Shown here: positions 11,119-22,171 of the stretch, piece after piece | Position numbering within the stretch: the stretch's first letter is position 1 | Layout of the letters: every line of letters starts with the position of its first letter | Assembly: GCA_001599975.1 (NCBI GenBank) | Contig: BCIO01000005.1 | Coordinates: 1,860,001 to 1,924,000, forward strand | Source: Cystobasidiopsis lactophilus | Lineage: Eukaryota; Basidiomycota; Agaricostilbomycetes; Agaricostilbales; Chionosphaeraceae | Length of the DNA stretch: 64,000 nt | Direction of reading: 5' to 3' | Translations under genes and position numbers: made by a program | The notes under the pieces: model-generated | The model's database searches: none | Told to the model about the DNA's origin: nothing | What the model saw: the letters and a program-made list of their open reading frames with translations, nothing else

Positions 11119-11872
11119 TCATTTGACCACAAGCAATGGCACTTCGGAGTGCAAGAGGAGATTCTTGGAGACCGACCTGTTCACAAACGCGTGAGAGACG
11201 TCAGAAAGAGTGGCAAATGGGATGCACGAACGAGGAGGAGAATACCCGCTCAACGCCAGACAGGTGTCTTCGGCCTACGAGAACCAAGTCGGGTTTCTGC
11301 GCGTTTGTAAATCTTCAGGCGAAAAAGCGAAAGTTAAGTCCGAGCCGGACACTGACGTGAAAGATGATGGCCTCGTGAATGGCCTCAGAAGGGCCAGTGG
11401 CGTGGTCGACGTGAACGGTGACATTGACGCCTTCTGGGAAGCTCTTCTTCACGGCGACGAGGGTCTCAATGCGTGCCTTCCTAAGCTCGTTGAAGGCTTG
11501 AGCTTCATTCTCCCAGACGGCCCCGGCGGCATCTGCAACAGAATGAGACGTCATACTGTGGAGATGTGAAGCTCTCTTACTGAAAGCATAAGGGGCAGGC
11601 ATCATTGAGAAATTGGGCTGGTAATAGGGCAGCGACGAAAAGAGGATGATGTCGTCCGAGGGTTGGACCAGCTTGTTCTTGGCAAAGTCAAGCACCTTGC
11701 TGGAAACGTCGTCTTCGACATGCTCGAGACAGATGAGGATGGCCCGGCCCGACCGAGCTTGTTGGGCTTCGGCGGCGGTCGTGATGCGGTCCCCGTCATG
11801 GCTCTCGATGTGAGGCGAGGGAGGGGTTGGAGCTCTGGTAGTGCTATAGATCTCGGCTGGGTTGGAAGACAT
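11119..11872 (-). CDS. UspA-like universal stress domain protein (copy 2)
   Basis: This paralog lies upstream of the gene at 10137 on the same strand. It has a disordered N-terminus with a PTPPSP motif. The UspA fold follows: ILICLEHVEDDVSSKVLDFAKNKL, DDIILFSSL, VNVTVHVDHATGPSEAIHEAI, KPDLVLVGRRHLSGVERVF. The last exon gives SVSKNLLLHSEVPLLVVK, the usual closing strand. The last intron (11177-11231) starts with GTTCGT, and only this splice joins the two halves in frame. Start placed at the second methionine (11870-11872) because the preceding in-frame stretch looks like 5' leader; the first in-frame ATG is at 11926. eIF3c lies divergently upstream. Confidence 0.7.
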
Positions 11873-12400
11873 GTTTGGGGATGCAAGAGAGAGAGGTGCG
11901 CAAGAGAACTTAAATAGGTGGGCCACTCATCCGACTACCGGAGTTGCGTGTCGTACCGGCGAATCTTGTTCGTGAAATTTCTGGAAGACACAGAGGCGGT
12001 GCGATGGGTCCTGCTACTACAAGAGACGCCCAAGCTTCCAATGGGTCACACAAATGAAGCTCTCCAGGCCCATCCTGGCAGCAATCGTGCCGCATCATAA
12101 TCCGGGCTTTCCAACCCAATGAAATCTTTTGGTCGAAATAGAGCATGCCAGCATCCAGTCAGCAAGGAAATCAAAAGTAAGTGGAAGCAAGATGGCAAAG
12201 GAGGGCATGAAATGGGTGAAGCGGCGCGCTGGGTCGTGTCAAAGCCCTCGACAGCACACAATATGCGTTCAGTCACTATAAAAAAGCATCAAAGGAGTGA
12301 AAAAGTCGCCCCAGCTGCTACCAGACGCGGCCGGGTGGCAACAAAGGCCGAATTTCGAGGGCAAACCGAAGTTTGGATCGCACGCACCAAAAGATCACAA
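11873..12400. promoter_or_regulatory. Divergent promoter region, UspA copy 2 / eIF3c
   Basis: About 530 bases between two divergent genes. A TATA-like run (tataaaaaa) lies at 12277-12285 on the plus strand, about 115 bases before the eIF3c ATG. I see no other gene in it. Confidence 0.45.
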
Positions 12401-15241
12401 ATGTCGTTCTTCCGTCGAGCTGAAGATTCCGACAGCTCCAGCGAGGAGTCCTCGGACGAAGAGTTGCTCAGCGAGCAGGAGGAGGAGGCCGCCCCCGGAG
12501 CCGCCCCCAAAAAGTCGAGGTTTGCACGCGGCACCGACTCCGAGTCGAGCGATGAGGAGGAGGACGACGACGAAGAGGCCCAGGACTCGGACAAGGAGGC
12601 GGCCGCGCCCAAGATCAGCCGGTTCGCTCGCGGCGCCGACAGCGACGACAGCTCGGACGAGTCTGAGGATGAAGGCAAAAAGATTGTCAAGTCTGCAAAG
12701 TCGAAGCGGGCCGAGGAGCTGGACATGGGCGCCAGGAGGGTCGAGAACGCTGCCAGGATTGACGACTGGGCCACTGTGGGCGCCGGTGAGCCTCTCAAAT
12801 TCGCATGGAGCAGCCTGGAGCACGGGCTGAATTTTTGGCCACAAAGAATTCGACAAAATGACTAGGATGGTCGCCACCGCCCCCTTGAACGTTCTGGCCG
12901 TCGTCTCAGTCCCGCCCGTCTACCTCAAGCTGCTCTCCAGCCTCAACGAAGCCATCAAAGAGGCCGGCCCGAAAGCGAAAAAGTTCAATGCCACCAACAG
13001 CCGCGCCTACAACGGCCTCAAGCAGAAGCTAAAGAAGACCCAAAAGGAGCACGAAGAGCTCATCAAGAAGCACACCGAGGTTCGTGGCGGCTCTCTGTTC
13101 GCACCGCACAGCTTGAAGGCTAAAGCGATGCTCGTGTGGACGAACAGGACCCTGAGCAATACGAGCGCGACTTCGAAGGTGTCACGGAGCCTGCTCAGAC
13201 CGCACCTCGCAAGAAGGCGCCTAAGAAGCCGCTCGGCGAGACGGTCGAGGGTGAAGATGACGACGAGTTCACGACTGTCGGCAAAGGTGGCAAGGCGCTC
13301 AGCATCACTGCCGACAACGTCCTCAAGACCCTCCAATCTGTCCTCGAGGCCCGCGGTAAAAAGGCGACCGACCGAACGGAGCAGACGAAGATCTTGGAAA
13401 AGCTGCTCGCCGTCGCCGCCACCCCCTACGCCCGCATCCGCGTGCTGCTCGCCCTCGTCAGCAGCTTGTACGACTACAACACAAGCACCCAGACCTACTT
13501 GCCGATCGAGCAATGGGAGGCGGCCCGCTCTAAGTTGAACGACCTGTTCAAGATGCTGACCGAAGAGCCCAACTACATCGTGCGCGAGGAGACGGAGGAG
13601 TACGACGAGCTCGAGGAGCGCGTGTCGGTGGATGGCAAGCAGGTCTTGATCCGAGGCAGCGTGCTCAGCTTGATCGAGAGGCTGGACGACGAGTTCACCA
13701 AATCGCTCAAGGAGATCGACCCGCACGCCATCGAGTACGTCGAGCGGCTCAAGGACGAGAAGCACATCTACCAGTCTCTGGCCATGGCTGCCGCTTACTT
13801 CGAGAAGATTGCCACTGCCGAAAGCCTGGACCGCACCGTCATGCGCAGGCTCGACCATGTCTATGGCAAGGTGAGCTGGCTTTTCCTAACAGCTCTATTT
13901 TCCAAAGCTAAGCGAGACTCTGCCACCACAGCCCGACGCGGTCATTGCGGCATTGGAGCAGGCTTTGCCACCAGCACAGTCCAAGATCTGGTCCATTCCT
14001 TCTTCGGTCGAGCCGGGCAAGGGCAACCTAGTCCGCGCTCTCTGCGTTCACCTATACAAGCCCGCCGTCGATGCCCGGCTTCGGTCTCGGGCTGTTCTAT
14101 GCCATGTCTTCCACTATGCCCTCCACAACAACTTCCACCAAGCCCGCGATATGCTTCTTATGTCCCACGTCCACCAGTCTGCCCACAACATGGACGTCGA
14201 TACCCAAATCCTCTACAACCGCACCATTGCACAGCTCGGTCTGGCCGCTTTCCGCACCGGCCTCTTCGAAGAGACCGAGGCTCTACTCCGCGACCTCTAC
14301 TCCAACCCTACCCTGGTCCGCGAGCGTCTTGCTCAGGGCACTCAGCGCCGAGGGCCCGACTACGCAGTCGCGCCCGAGCAGGAAAAGCTGGAGAAAGCCC
14401 GCCAGCTGCCCTTCCACCAACACATCAACCTCGAGCTCCTCGAGTGCGCCTACTTGGTCAGCTCCATGCTCATCGAGGTTCCCCAGATGGCGCTCGAAGA
14501 CTACGACACCGAGCGCAAGCGGGATGTGCGGTCGCGGATGTTCCGCCGCCAGCTCGATTCCTTCGACAAGCAAATCTTTGCCGGGCCGCCGGAGAACAAG
14601 AGGGAGCACGTCGTGCAAGCAGCCAAGGCCCTGCAGAGCGGCGAGTGGAAGAAGTGCATCGACCTGATCGACACCATCAAGGTGTGGTCGCTCATGCCGG
14701 GCGAGAAGGAGGTCAAGGCTCTATTGGCGAGGTGAGCCTACTTCTCTCCTAACGGTTCAAGAAGATGCTAATGATTGCACTCGACTACAGGAAAATTCAA
14801 GAGGAAGGCCTTCGGACGTACCTGCTTTCTCACGCCGCCTTCTACAGCACCGTCTCCCTCGACTACCTTGCCTTCACCTTCGAGCTGCCGTCAGAGTCCG
14901 TCACCGCCTTGGTCTCTGCTATGATCTGGAACGAGCAGCTGTCCGGCTCGCTCGACTCCAAGTCGGAGACCCTCATCCTTCACCGAGAGGTCCGCGGGCC
15001 GCTACAGCAAATGGCGCTTGCGCTGGCCGACAAGATTGGCCAGGCGCTCAACGAGAACGAGCGGACAGCAGCGATCAAGTTTGGCGACGGCGAGGCCAAC
15101 ACTGGGGCCAGGGGTGATCGACGAGAGAACCAACCGGAACAGAGGCGCGGGGATCACCGAAAGGGCCACCAAGGACGGGGCGGCAAGAGGCGCGTTAACC
15201 AACAGTTCTCAAACACCATAGGGCGGGCGGTTGCTGCATAA
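12401..15241 (+). CDS. NIP1: Translation initiation factor eIF3 subunit c (NIP1)
   Basis: eIF3c is a core PCI subunit that holds eIF1 and eIF5 on the 40S ribosome. The N-terminus MSFFRRAEDSDSSSEES is the family hallmark. It is followed by two acidic segments, each led by an SRFARG motif (SRFARGTDSESSDEEE and SRFARGADSDDSSDES). The middle holds FNATNSRAYNGLKQKLKK and FTTVGKGGKAL. The C-terminal half is the PCI region (LEAIDPHAIEYVERLKDE-like core, HALHNNFHQARDMLLMSHV, AFRTGLFEETEALLRDLY, YLLSHAAFYSTVSLDYLA). It ends in a basic, Gly/Arg/Gln-rich tail and TAA 15239-15241. Four introns; one (13080-13147) begins with GTTCGT. Length is typical. Confidence 0.94.
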
Positions 15242-15440
15242 TGACTATCCTTTTTCGTTTCTCTCCTTATTGATCAGTGCAGAGCGACCGGTGGCAACAT
15301 TTGAGCAAGCGGAACGACCCCCAGTATTTGGCATCCCGGATTCACCCTCTCTTGCTGCCCCTCCCGCGTTCTGCCTTAAATTTTGCACCCTTTGCATCTT
15401 ATCTTTCACAAAGACAAGCTACTTGCTTTGCGAGCTACTT

Positions 15441-17818
15441 ATGTCTGCCATTTTCCGCTCTTCCGTCGCATCGGCCAAGCTTGTGTCGCGATCCACCACC
15501 AACTCGCTCCGCTTCATGTCTGCTTCCGCTAAGGCTCTATCCGGTAACGATGGCACCGGCGAGAGCGCTGCCCGTCAGGTGAGCTTGCGTGCTTTGCAGG
15601 TGCACGACACAATGCTGAGCGGATTGCTTGCTTCCATCCCGGCAGCCCCCAGACCAGGTCTTGGTCGTAAGGACATTTTTTTGGTTCGTGCAAAATGATT
15701 GGACCGACGTGATTGGTGCTGCAGGACATTGCGGAATACGTGCACAACTACAAGGTGTGCTTGTGTCTTGAATCCGGTTGCATGGCGAAGCGTGTGCTCA
15801 AGATGGCATGCATGAATAGATCGATTCCGACTTGGCCTACAACACTGCCCGTCTGTGTCTCGAGGACACCATTGGCTGTGGTCTTGGTGCGTTCTCTTGT
15901 TCCTTTCGCAGACAAGGCAAAAGCTCACATCAGAATTCAGAGGGTTTGAGGGTCTCGGAGGGCTGGTGAGCTTTTAGCTTTCCCCCGCGCTTTCCCATTC
16001 GCTCAATGCTCGAGGCTTTCTTTTTCAGCCGCAACTTGATGGGCCCTGTTGTCGACGGCACCGTCGTCCCCAACGGCGCTAAGGTGCCCGGCACTCCCTT
16101 CCAGCTCGACCCCATTCGCGCTGCCTTCAACATCGGCACTCAAATCCGATGGCTCGACTTCAACGACTGCTGGCTCGCAGCTGAATGGGGCCACCCTTCG
16201 TGAGCAGACTCTTTCCATATTGTTTGTGATACGAAACTGATGCTGGCGGCAGGGACAACTTGGGCGCCATCTTGGCCGTCGCCGACTACCTGTCTCGCTC
16301 GGCTGTTGCCAAGGGCGGCAAGCCTTTGACCGTCAAGGACATCCTCACTGGCATGATCATGGCCCACGAGATCCAGGGCTGCTTGGCTTTGGAGAACTCC
16401 TATAACCGTGTCGGTCTCGAGTTCGTCTTCTTTTCACCATCACCTCCTTGGCTTTGTATCTGATCTCATTTGCAGCCACGTCGTCCTCGTCAAGGTCGCC
16501 TCCACCGCCGTTGTCTCCAAGATGCTCGGCCTCTCCCTCGAGCAGACCATCGACGCTGTCTCCCAGGCCTTCATTGACGGCCAGAGCTTGCGAACCTACC
16601 GGTGCGTCCTCGCACTAACTGCCACGTTTGGTCATAGCTGATTGATCTACAGCCATGCTCCCAACACCGGTTCTCGCAAGTCGTGGGCCGCCGGTGATGC
16701 GTGCAGCCGCGCCGTCAACTTGGCCATGATCGTCCAGCGTGGCGAGATGGGCTACCCGACTGCCCTCACTGCTAAGACCTGGGTGCGTTATCCTATGACT
16801 ACGCAAAGAGACGAGCGCAAACTGACGGACGCTCTGCAGGGTTTCTACGATGTTCTGTTCAAGGGCCAACCCTTCAAGTTCCAGCGCCCTTACGGCAGCT
16901 AGTAGGTTTCGTCCGTCTCAAATAACTACAGCAACTTGCTGATGTGCCTTTGCAGCATTATGGAGAACGTCCTCTTCAAGATCAGCTTCCCCGCCGAGTT
17001 CCGTGAGTAGTGTTTTTATTAAGGCTGGACAGCATCGACTGAAGCACTACCTAATCAGACGCCCAAACCGCCGTGGAGTGCTCCCTCACCCTCCACAACA
17101 AGCTCAAGGAGATGGGCAAGACCTCCGACGACATCAAGTCCGTCCGCATCCGCACCCAGGAAGCCGCCGTGCGTTGCTGCCCATGTTCTCCTTCTTAAAA
17201 CGAAGGCACTCAAATTGGACCTCGCTCCACAGATCCGCATTATCGACAAAAAGGGCCCTCTTGCCAACTTCGCCGATCGCGACCACACCATCCAGTACAT
17301 GTGCGCCATCCCGCTCATCTACGGCCGCCTCACCACCGAGGACTACTCCGACAAGGTCGCCGCCGACCCGAGAATCGATGAGCTCCGCGCCAAGATGACC
17401 TGCGTTGAGGACAAGCACTTCAGCACCGACTACCACGAGCCCACTTCCCGCTCGATCGGCAACGCCCTCTTGATCACCCTCAAGGACGGCACCCAGCTCG
17501 AGGAGGTCGAGGTCAAGTGTATGTTAATTCCACTGCCTCTGTGTGTGGCGCTATAACTGACCAACGCGGTAGACCCCATCGGCCATCGCGTCCGCCGTGA
17601 GGAGGGCACCCCTGTTCTTGAGGCCAAGTTCAAGCGCCACATTGAGCCCCATTGTAAGCTCATGTCCTTAGGCGGTTCACCTTCGGTTCTGACCACGTCC
17701 AACAGTCTCGTCCGACCGCGTCGAGAAGATCATCAAGCTGGTCAACGACCAAAAGGCTCTGGAAGCCACCCCCGTGCACACCTTCGTCGACCTCTTCGTC
17801 AAGGACTCCATGTTGTAA
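15441..17818 (+). CDS. PDH1: 2-methylcitrate dehydratase, mitochondrial (PrpD family)
   Basis: This enzyme dehydrates 2-methylcitrate to 2-methyl-cis-aconitate in propionyl-CoA breakdown. The N-terminus ([18 protein letters not shown]) is a mitochondrial targeting peptide. PrpD-family blocks follow in order: [119 protein letters not shown], and the end [14 protein letters not shown]. About a dozen short introns. TAA at 17816-17818. Length fits the fungal enzyme (about 530 aa). No other methylcitrate-cycle gene is visible next to it. Confidence 0.92.
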
Positions 17819-18037
17819 ACGAAGAACTAGCGAAGTTCTGCGCCTCTCGCCACCACCGGAAAGAAGTTGGGTCACATCAGTAGAGGGTCTCGATAGTACT
17901 GCATTTTTAAAGTCAAGTCCCCAATATCTTTCCTACGGCCTTCAGAGTGCATGCTGCGTGCCAGCCCGCTGCCACAATTCCAGATCAGACCGCGAGCATG
18001 AGATGCCCAAAAACGAGGTCTTCCGCGTTCGTTGACC

Positions 18038-19034
18038 ATGCTCTCCAATTCGATGCGTGAAAACTATCAAACGGTACTTTCAGCTTGTCTCATGGATACT
18101 CTATGCGCTCTCATGTCAGAGACAGCTTGGTGTGGCGGAATACTACACCCAGACGGGCTCCTCTTGTTTGCTGCCTCGCCTGCCTCTATCCAGACTCAAG
18201 TCCTGAATTTTACCCCTGAAGATAGCAATCCTCATGCCTCTGGAGTGAAGTCTGTGCGTGAGAGCTTGCCGTGAGCATGGCAGGCCATTCAGATTATCGG
18301 GGCCAGGTTCTTGCTACATTTCTGGACACTTTCTGGTTGGCCCAACAGCAGCCTTCTTCTCTGCGAGTGCTAGGTAAAGTTGTCTTTAGGGCTCGATGGA
18401 TCGGGAGCTCAGAGTCAAGCAGACGTTGGTGCTGGAGCTGGCGAAGCGACCCAAGGTGTCTTGCTGTGGAAGAGGAGTCGGTGGCCGCCACCCGAGCAAG
18501 AGTCTGAAAACGCCACTCCCAGCAAAGCTTTTATCCCTAGCAAGATCAAGTCGAAGAAGTTCGCAACAGAAGGCTTGCCGCCACCCGATCTATCGATCCA
18601 GGCCTGCGATCCCTTCACTGCTGCAAGATACACTGAAGCAACAGGGCTTGAGTGCTCCCAGCATTCCTTTCAAGAGATTGCTTCCGGTGTCTTGGGCCAA
18701 GCACAGCTCTTCGACATCGTTGTCGCAAGCTACTCTCTGCACCTATTAACGAACGACTCCGAACTCTTTGCCTTCTTGGACGCCCTCAAGCATTTGACTC
18801 GGTTGTTGGTCGTCATTGCTCCTCATAAACTGCCTCATGTGAGTGTTCGCGTCCTCTGCTCTCGTCGCTCCAGCTCACGACTCCAGCCAGATCAAGCAAT
18901 GGTCTTGGGGCTTTCAACGGCTTGATCCGCTTACACTCAAAGAGGCGGAAGAGCGGAATCTAGATGCATATGAGATCATAGCAGAACGGAGTAGATTGAG
19001 GGTGTATCAGTCGGTGGAATGGGTAGAAACCTAG
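18038..19034 (+). CDS. Putative SAM-dependent methyltransferase
   Basis: Early exons join to LSNSMRENYQT, then LGVAEYYTQTGSS, then YSNPHASGVKS, a pattern seen before the Rossmann core in small fungal methyltransferases (xxYYxxxGxxYxNPH). A glycine-rich motif I follows (DVGAGAGEAT near 18435). A later strand gives FDIVVASYSLHLL and TRLLVVIAPHKLPH, as in motifs IV and V. The product ends QWSWGFQRLDPLTL...SVEWVET with TAG 19032-19034. The splice pattern between 18300 and 18400 is not resolved. The substrate is unknown. Its stop codon overlaps that of the convergent RNase H2B gene. Confidence 0.62.
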
Positions 19035-20326
19035 GGCGCCTTCTTCTTGAAGAAGCTCGTCAGTGGCTTCATGCCTCGCTTGGACACCTTCTCCAGCGCC
19101 TGGACGCCCCTTGATCCCTTGGATGGTGGTGGCTTCTTTTTGGGCCCGCCTTTGGACGACGAGGAAGCGCTGTCGAGAGAGGCCGCCGAGCCATCTTTGC
19201 GACCGGGCAAGATGTTTTGAATGGCTTGGGTGGTTTTTTGGGTTTCGACTTGAGCATCCAGCAACTTAAAGCTGTAATGACTGTCAGGCTCATCGAATGC
19301 AAGGTCCGAAAGCGACACTCACTCATAAGTCCGGAGCAGCGTTCTCTGCGTGGCGTCGTTGAGGTAGTTGGAGAGGACTCCCAAAGCGACCCGCTGCCGT
19401 GCCTCTGCAAGTTTACTCGTTAGAAGAAGATGGGATGGCCTCACTAAATCAGAGAACTTACGAATTCGCATGGCCTCCTCAACTGTTTCCACGTCCATCC
19501 CATCTTTCGTTATCAACCGGCTCAGAACGGGAAATGTGCCATCGAAGACAGCATCTCCTTGCAGCCGTTCCACCTTGGCACGCAGAAACTGTAGGATCTT
19601 GTCTGGCGATGGCCGAATCGTCGTCAAGGTGTCCGAAACGTCTGCGTGGTGCGTGAGCTGGGCGAGCTTCTGGTGGGAAAGGGCACTCAGCTCACCTTCC
19701 ACATCACAGAGACTAGGTAGTGCCGCCTTGACACAGGGAAGATTGCCAAAGGTCACCAAATCGGCTCCGACCGCATCAGACTCTTCCTCCTCCTCATCGT
19801 CGTCATCATCATCGCTCTTTGGCCAGCGCATGAGATATGAAGCTTCTTCAAAGATGTCATTGTAAGGCATGGACCGGAAGGTGTCTGTGGAAGAGAGCTG
19901 TTGTGCTGTGAGTTTGTGAACGCTCCTTGATCGAAATAGGGCCTACCGAGCGGCAAGCAATCTGAAGAACATTGATCAAGATGAACAGAGGGTCGAATGG
20001 CGTCAACAAGAACAGGCGGCCATCTGATTCTAGGTCAGCAATGGCGCCAATGCAAGCGCATAATGAAGTCGCTTGCCGGACACAATGCTGCTCTCCAGGA
20101 ACCAGCTGCGCTTGCTTTTGTCGTCCGGAGCCACTGCTTGGACCTCTAGCAGCGATCCATCAGCTGCAGGCAGGAACAATGCTGGCAGGCCCGTCCTTGG
20201 GTGAGGCAGTCGCAGAAAGGCGGTCGCGTCTTGGATCTCGAGCCCTGCGCTCGCTCTGCTCAGGTGCTCTCGCGCTCGTTGTGTAGCATATTACCTTTAG
20301 GGACGATGCAAACGCGACTTGAGGCC
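19031..20326 (-). CDS. RNH202: Ribonuclease H2 subunit B (Rnh202/RNASEH2B)
   Basis: RNase H2 removes ribonucleotides and RNA from DNA; the B subunit is a non-catalytic scaffold. Start is MASSRVCIVPK (ATG 20324-20326 on the minus strand), then LPHPRTGLPALFLPA, RSWFLESSIVS and LFLLTPFDPLFILINVL, the conserved N-terminal fold. After an acidic Asp/Glu run come the family's helices (ALPSLCDVEGELSALSHQKLAQL; DKILQFLRAKVERLQ; LVRPSHLLLTSKLAEARQRVALGVLSNYL). The C-terminus (GMKPLTSFFKKKAP) resembles the PCNA-binding (PIP) end known in RNASEH2B. TAG at 19031-19033. Confidence 0.85.
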
Positions 20327-20416
20327 ATTCGTTAAGGACGCGGGGTGACCAATTGTGGCTGCTCCAGTCCACTTCTGGAGGAGCCCTCGCCTGCGCCTGT
20401 TGATCTCAGACGCTCA

Positions 20417-21529
20417 TGCGCTCTTGGTTTGCAGGTGTTGCGGGTCTTTTCTGCTGCCTGCGTGCTCCCGGCGCCGCCTTGGCTCTCTACCAAGCCAGCA
20501 GAGGGCTTGCAAGCCGCCAGTGTCGACAGCCAGCTTGAACCACGCCCGGCGAGGTGCCTCAGCCTGGAGGACCTGGCGCCCCTCTCCGCCCATGCTTTAC
20601 CGCCACCTGGACCCGAGCATCAGTACATCTTCCGCTGGCCGCCCACCAGGCCATCTCAAAGCGATGCCGAGGTCAAAGGCCGGCGCCAGTAACTCGAATG
20701 GCTGGCGAGGAAACGCTACCCTGACCCGATACGATACCGAGGCTCTTGCAAAGGCTTTCCCTCAGGCTGCTCTTGCAGTTCTTACGGTGCGTCACCCCTC
20801 ATTGGCGCCGCGTTCGGAAGACGTGACTCATTCGGCATAGAGCAGAACGCCGGCAATGTCCTCTCTCTAATGCCACCTTCGGCAACCTCTCCAGGATTCA
20901 CCGACTCACCGATCGCCTAGATCCGCCGCAGCCATCCACAACAGTCTACATGCCCAAAGTGATGGCTGACCTGTTCGAAATGTACTGTGGCGCCTTGTTC
21001 TCGGAAGGGGAGCTCCAGCGGGTTGCTTGGTGGAGTGAATTGGTGTCTACGTTGCGTTGATGTTTCCCAGAGCAGAGCAATCAGCTCGGAACCGTGACCG
21101 CAAACGTCGCATCGAGAGCATCGCCGAAATAGCCGACAAGCTGGACACGGCTTCAGAGGACATTTGTGAGCTTGTCCCTTTGATTTCAGCTCTATTGCAC
21201 CAGCTTGAAATGACACTCTTGCAGTTGTGCCATGTAATTGCAAGTTGCTTCTGAAGAAACGCCTCGACGCCAATGGCCCGGGCGAGGCCGCGTTCGCCAC
21301 GCACATGGCCTACACCACCACTCTCCGAATGCCTCATACATCCACCGCAATCTTTACGACAGAGAAGGACATCATGACTGCCGAAAGTACTGCAGCCTGT
21401 ATCGCTCTAGTCCACGAGGATTCGCCACAAATTTACGGCTCGTCGGCCAGTTGGAAGGCTCCGAGGCACGCCCACGATCTTTATACCGCTGATGTCTACA
21501 CCAAGAGGCGCAAAGTGGGTGCCGAATAG
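20417..21529 (+). CDS. RNase III-fold protein with dsRBD-like end; frames do not join cleanly
   Basis: Two parts of an RNase III fold are visible: NATLTRYDTEALAKAFPQAALAVLT (20712-20786 frame) and LSNATFGNLSRIHRLTDRL followed by MADLFEMYCGALFSEGEL, which keeps the Asp and Glu of the second catalytic motif. The last segment (ending near 21529 in YTKRRKVGAE) resembles a degenerate dsRNA-binding domain (ESTAACIALVHE). The first catalytic motif (usually LEFLGD) is seen only in another frame, as LEWL at 20693-20704. I found no intron that joins the first and second parts in frame. It may be a diverged mitochondrial L44/L3-type protein, a decaying gene, or one with introns I missed. The start given is only the first upstream ATG with a targeting-like peptide. 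Confidence 0.4.
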
Positions 21530-22171
21530 ACGACTCTCACGCTTGACGCTGCGCCTTCGCCACCTCGCATTTTCACCGAGCTCCCGCCACCTTCGTTTCG
21601 ACCCACCTCACTAATCTCACAACTTGAATTGCGCTCTGTGGTGACCTGTAGGCAAGTGAGCGGTCTGTGCTGAACCATTGCCTTGAGCCATCCTTATTAG
21701 GTTTTGAGCCCTCCCAAGCCCGGCATAACTGTAACGCGCCCTGTACCCTTCTTCAGGCCTCTTTGATCTCCTTACAGTTTTTTAACATGTATATCCTTCA
21801 CACTTCACACCTTCACAATTGCATTTTTGACTGCGGTTTCGTCCCATTCGTTATGCCGTCATTTCGATATCGAGCCGGCTCGATTTCTGCGCGTGCATTA
21901 TTTTTGCTTGCATTCGCCACCGCCTCAAAGCTTGCCTACTGCGAGTTTCTCTTGAAACTGTACCACTTGTCCTGTAAAACTGTGCCATAGACGGCCTAGG
22001 CGTGGAGAGAGGTTCCCTTTGTCGAAGCTCCTGTCTCTCGCCTCGTCCGGACCTTCTTCTGAACGCCTGCACGACCCTCGTCCTCCCTCTCGGACCGGGT
22101 TCATTCTCTTTCTTTCGTCGACTGGGCTCGCCTGTATGCAACCGGCTTCATAAAGAAGGACGACCGGTGCG
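21530..22171. other. Intergenic upstream of the FLC/TRP-like gene
   Basis: About 640 bases with no recognised gene on either strand. Pyrimidine-rich stretches near 21770-21790 and 22060-22120 are typical of fungal promoters. The open frames here have no domain signals. Confidence 0.5.

Noticed and set aside
13007-13858. Long open frame (283 codons) on the minus strand
   Set aside because: It lies antisense to eIF3c exons with strong family match. Its Leu/Val/Asp-rich product is the usual shadow of a GC-rich coding strand.
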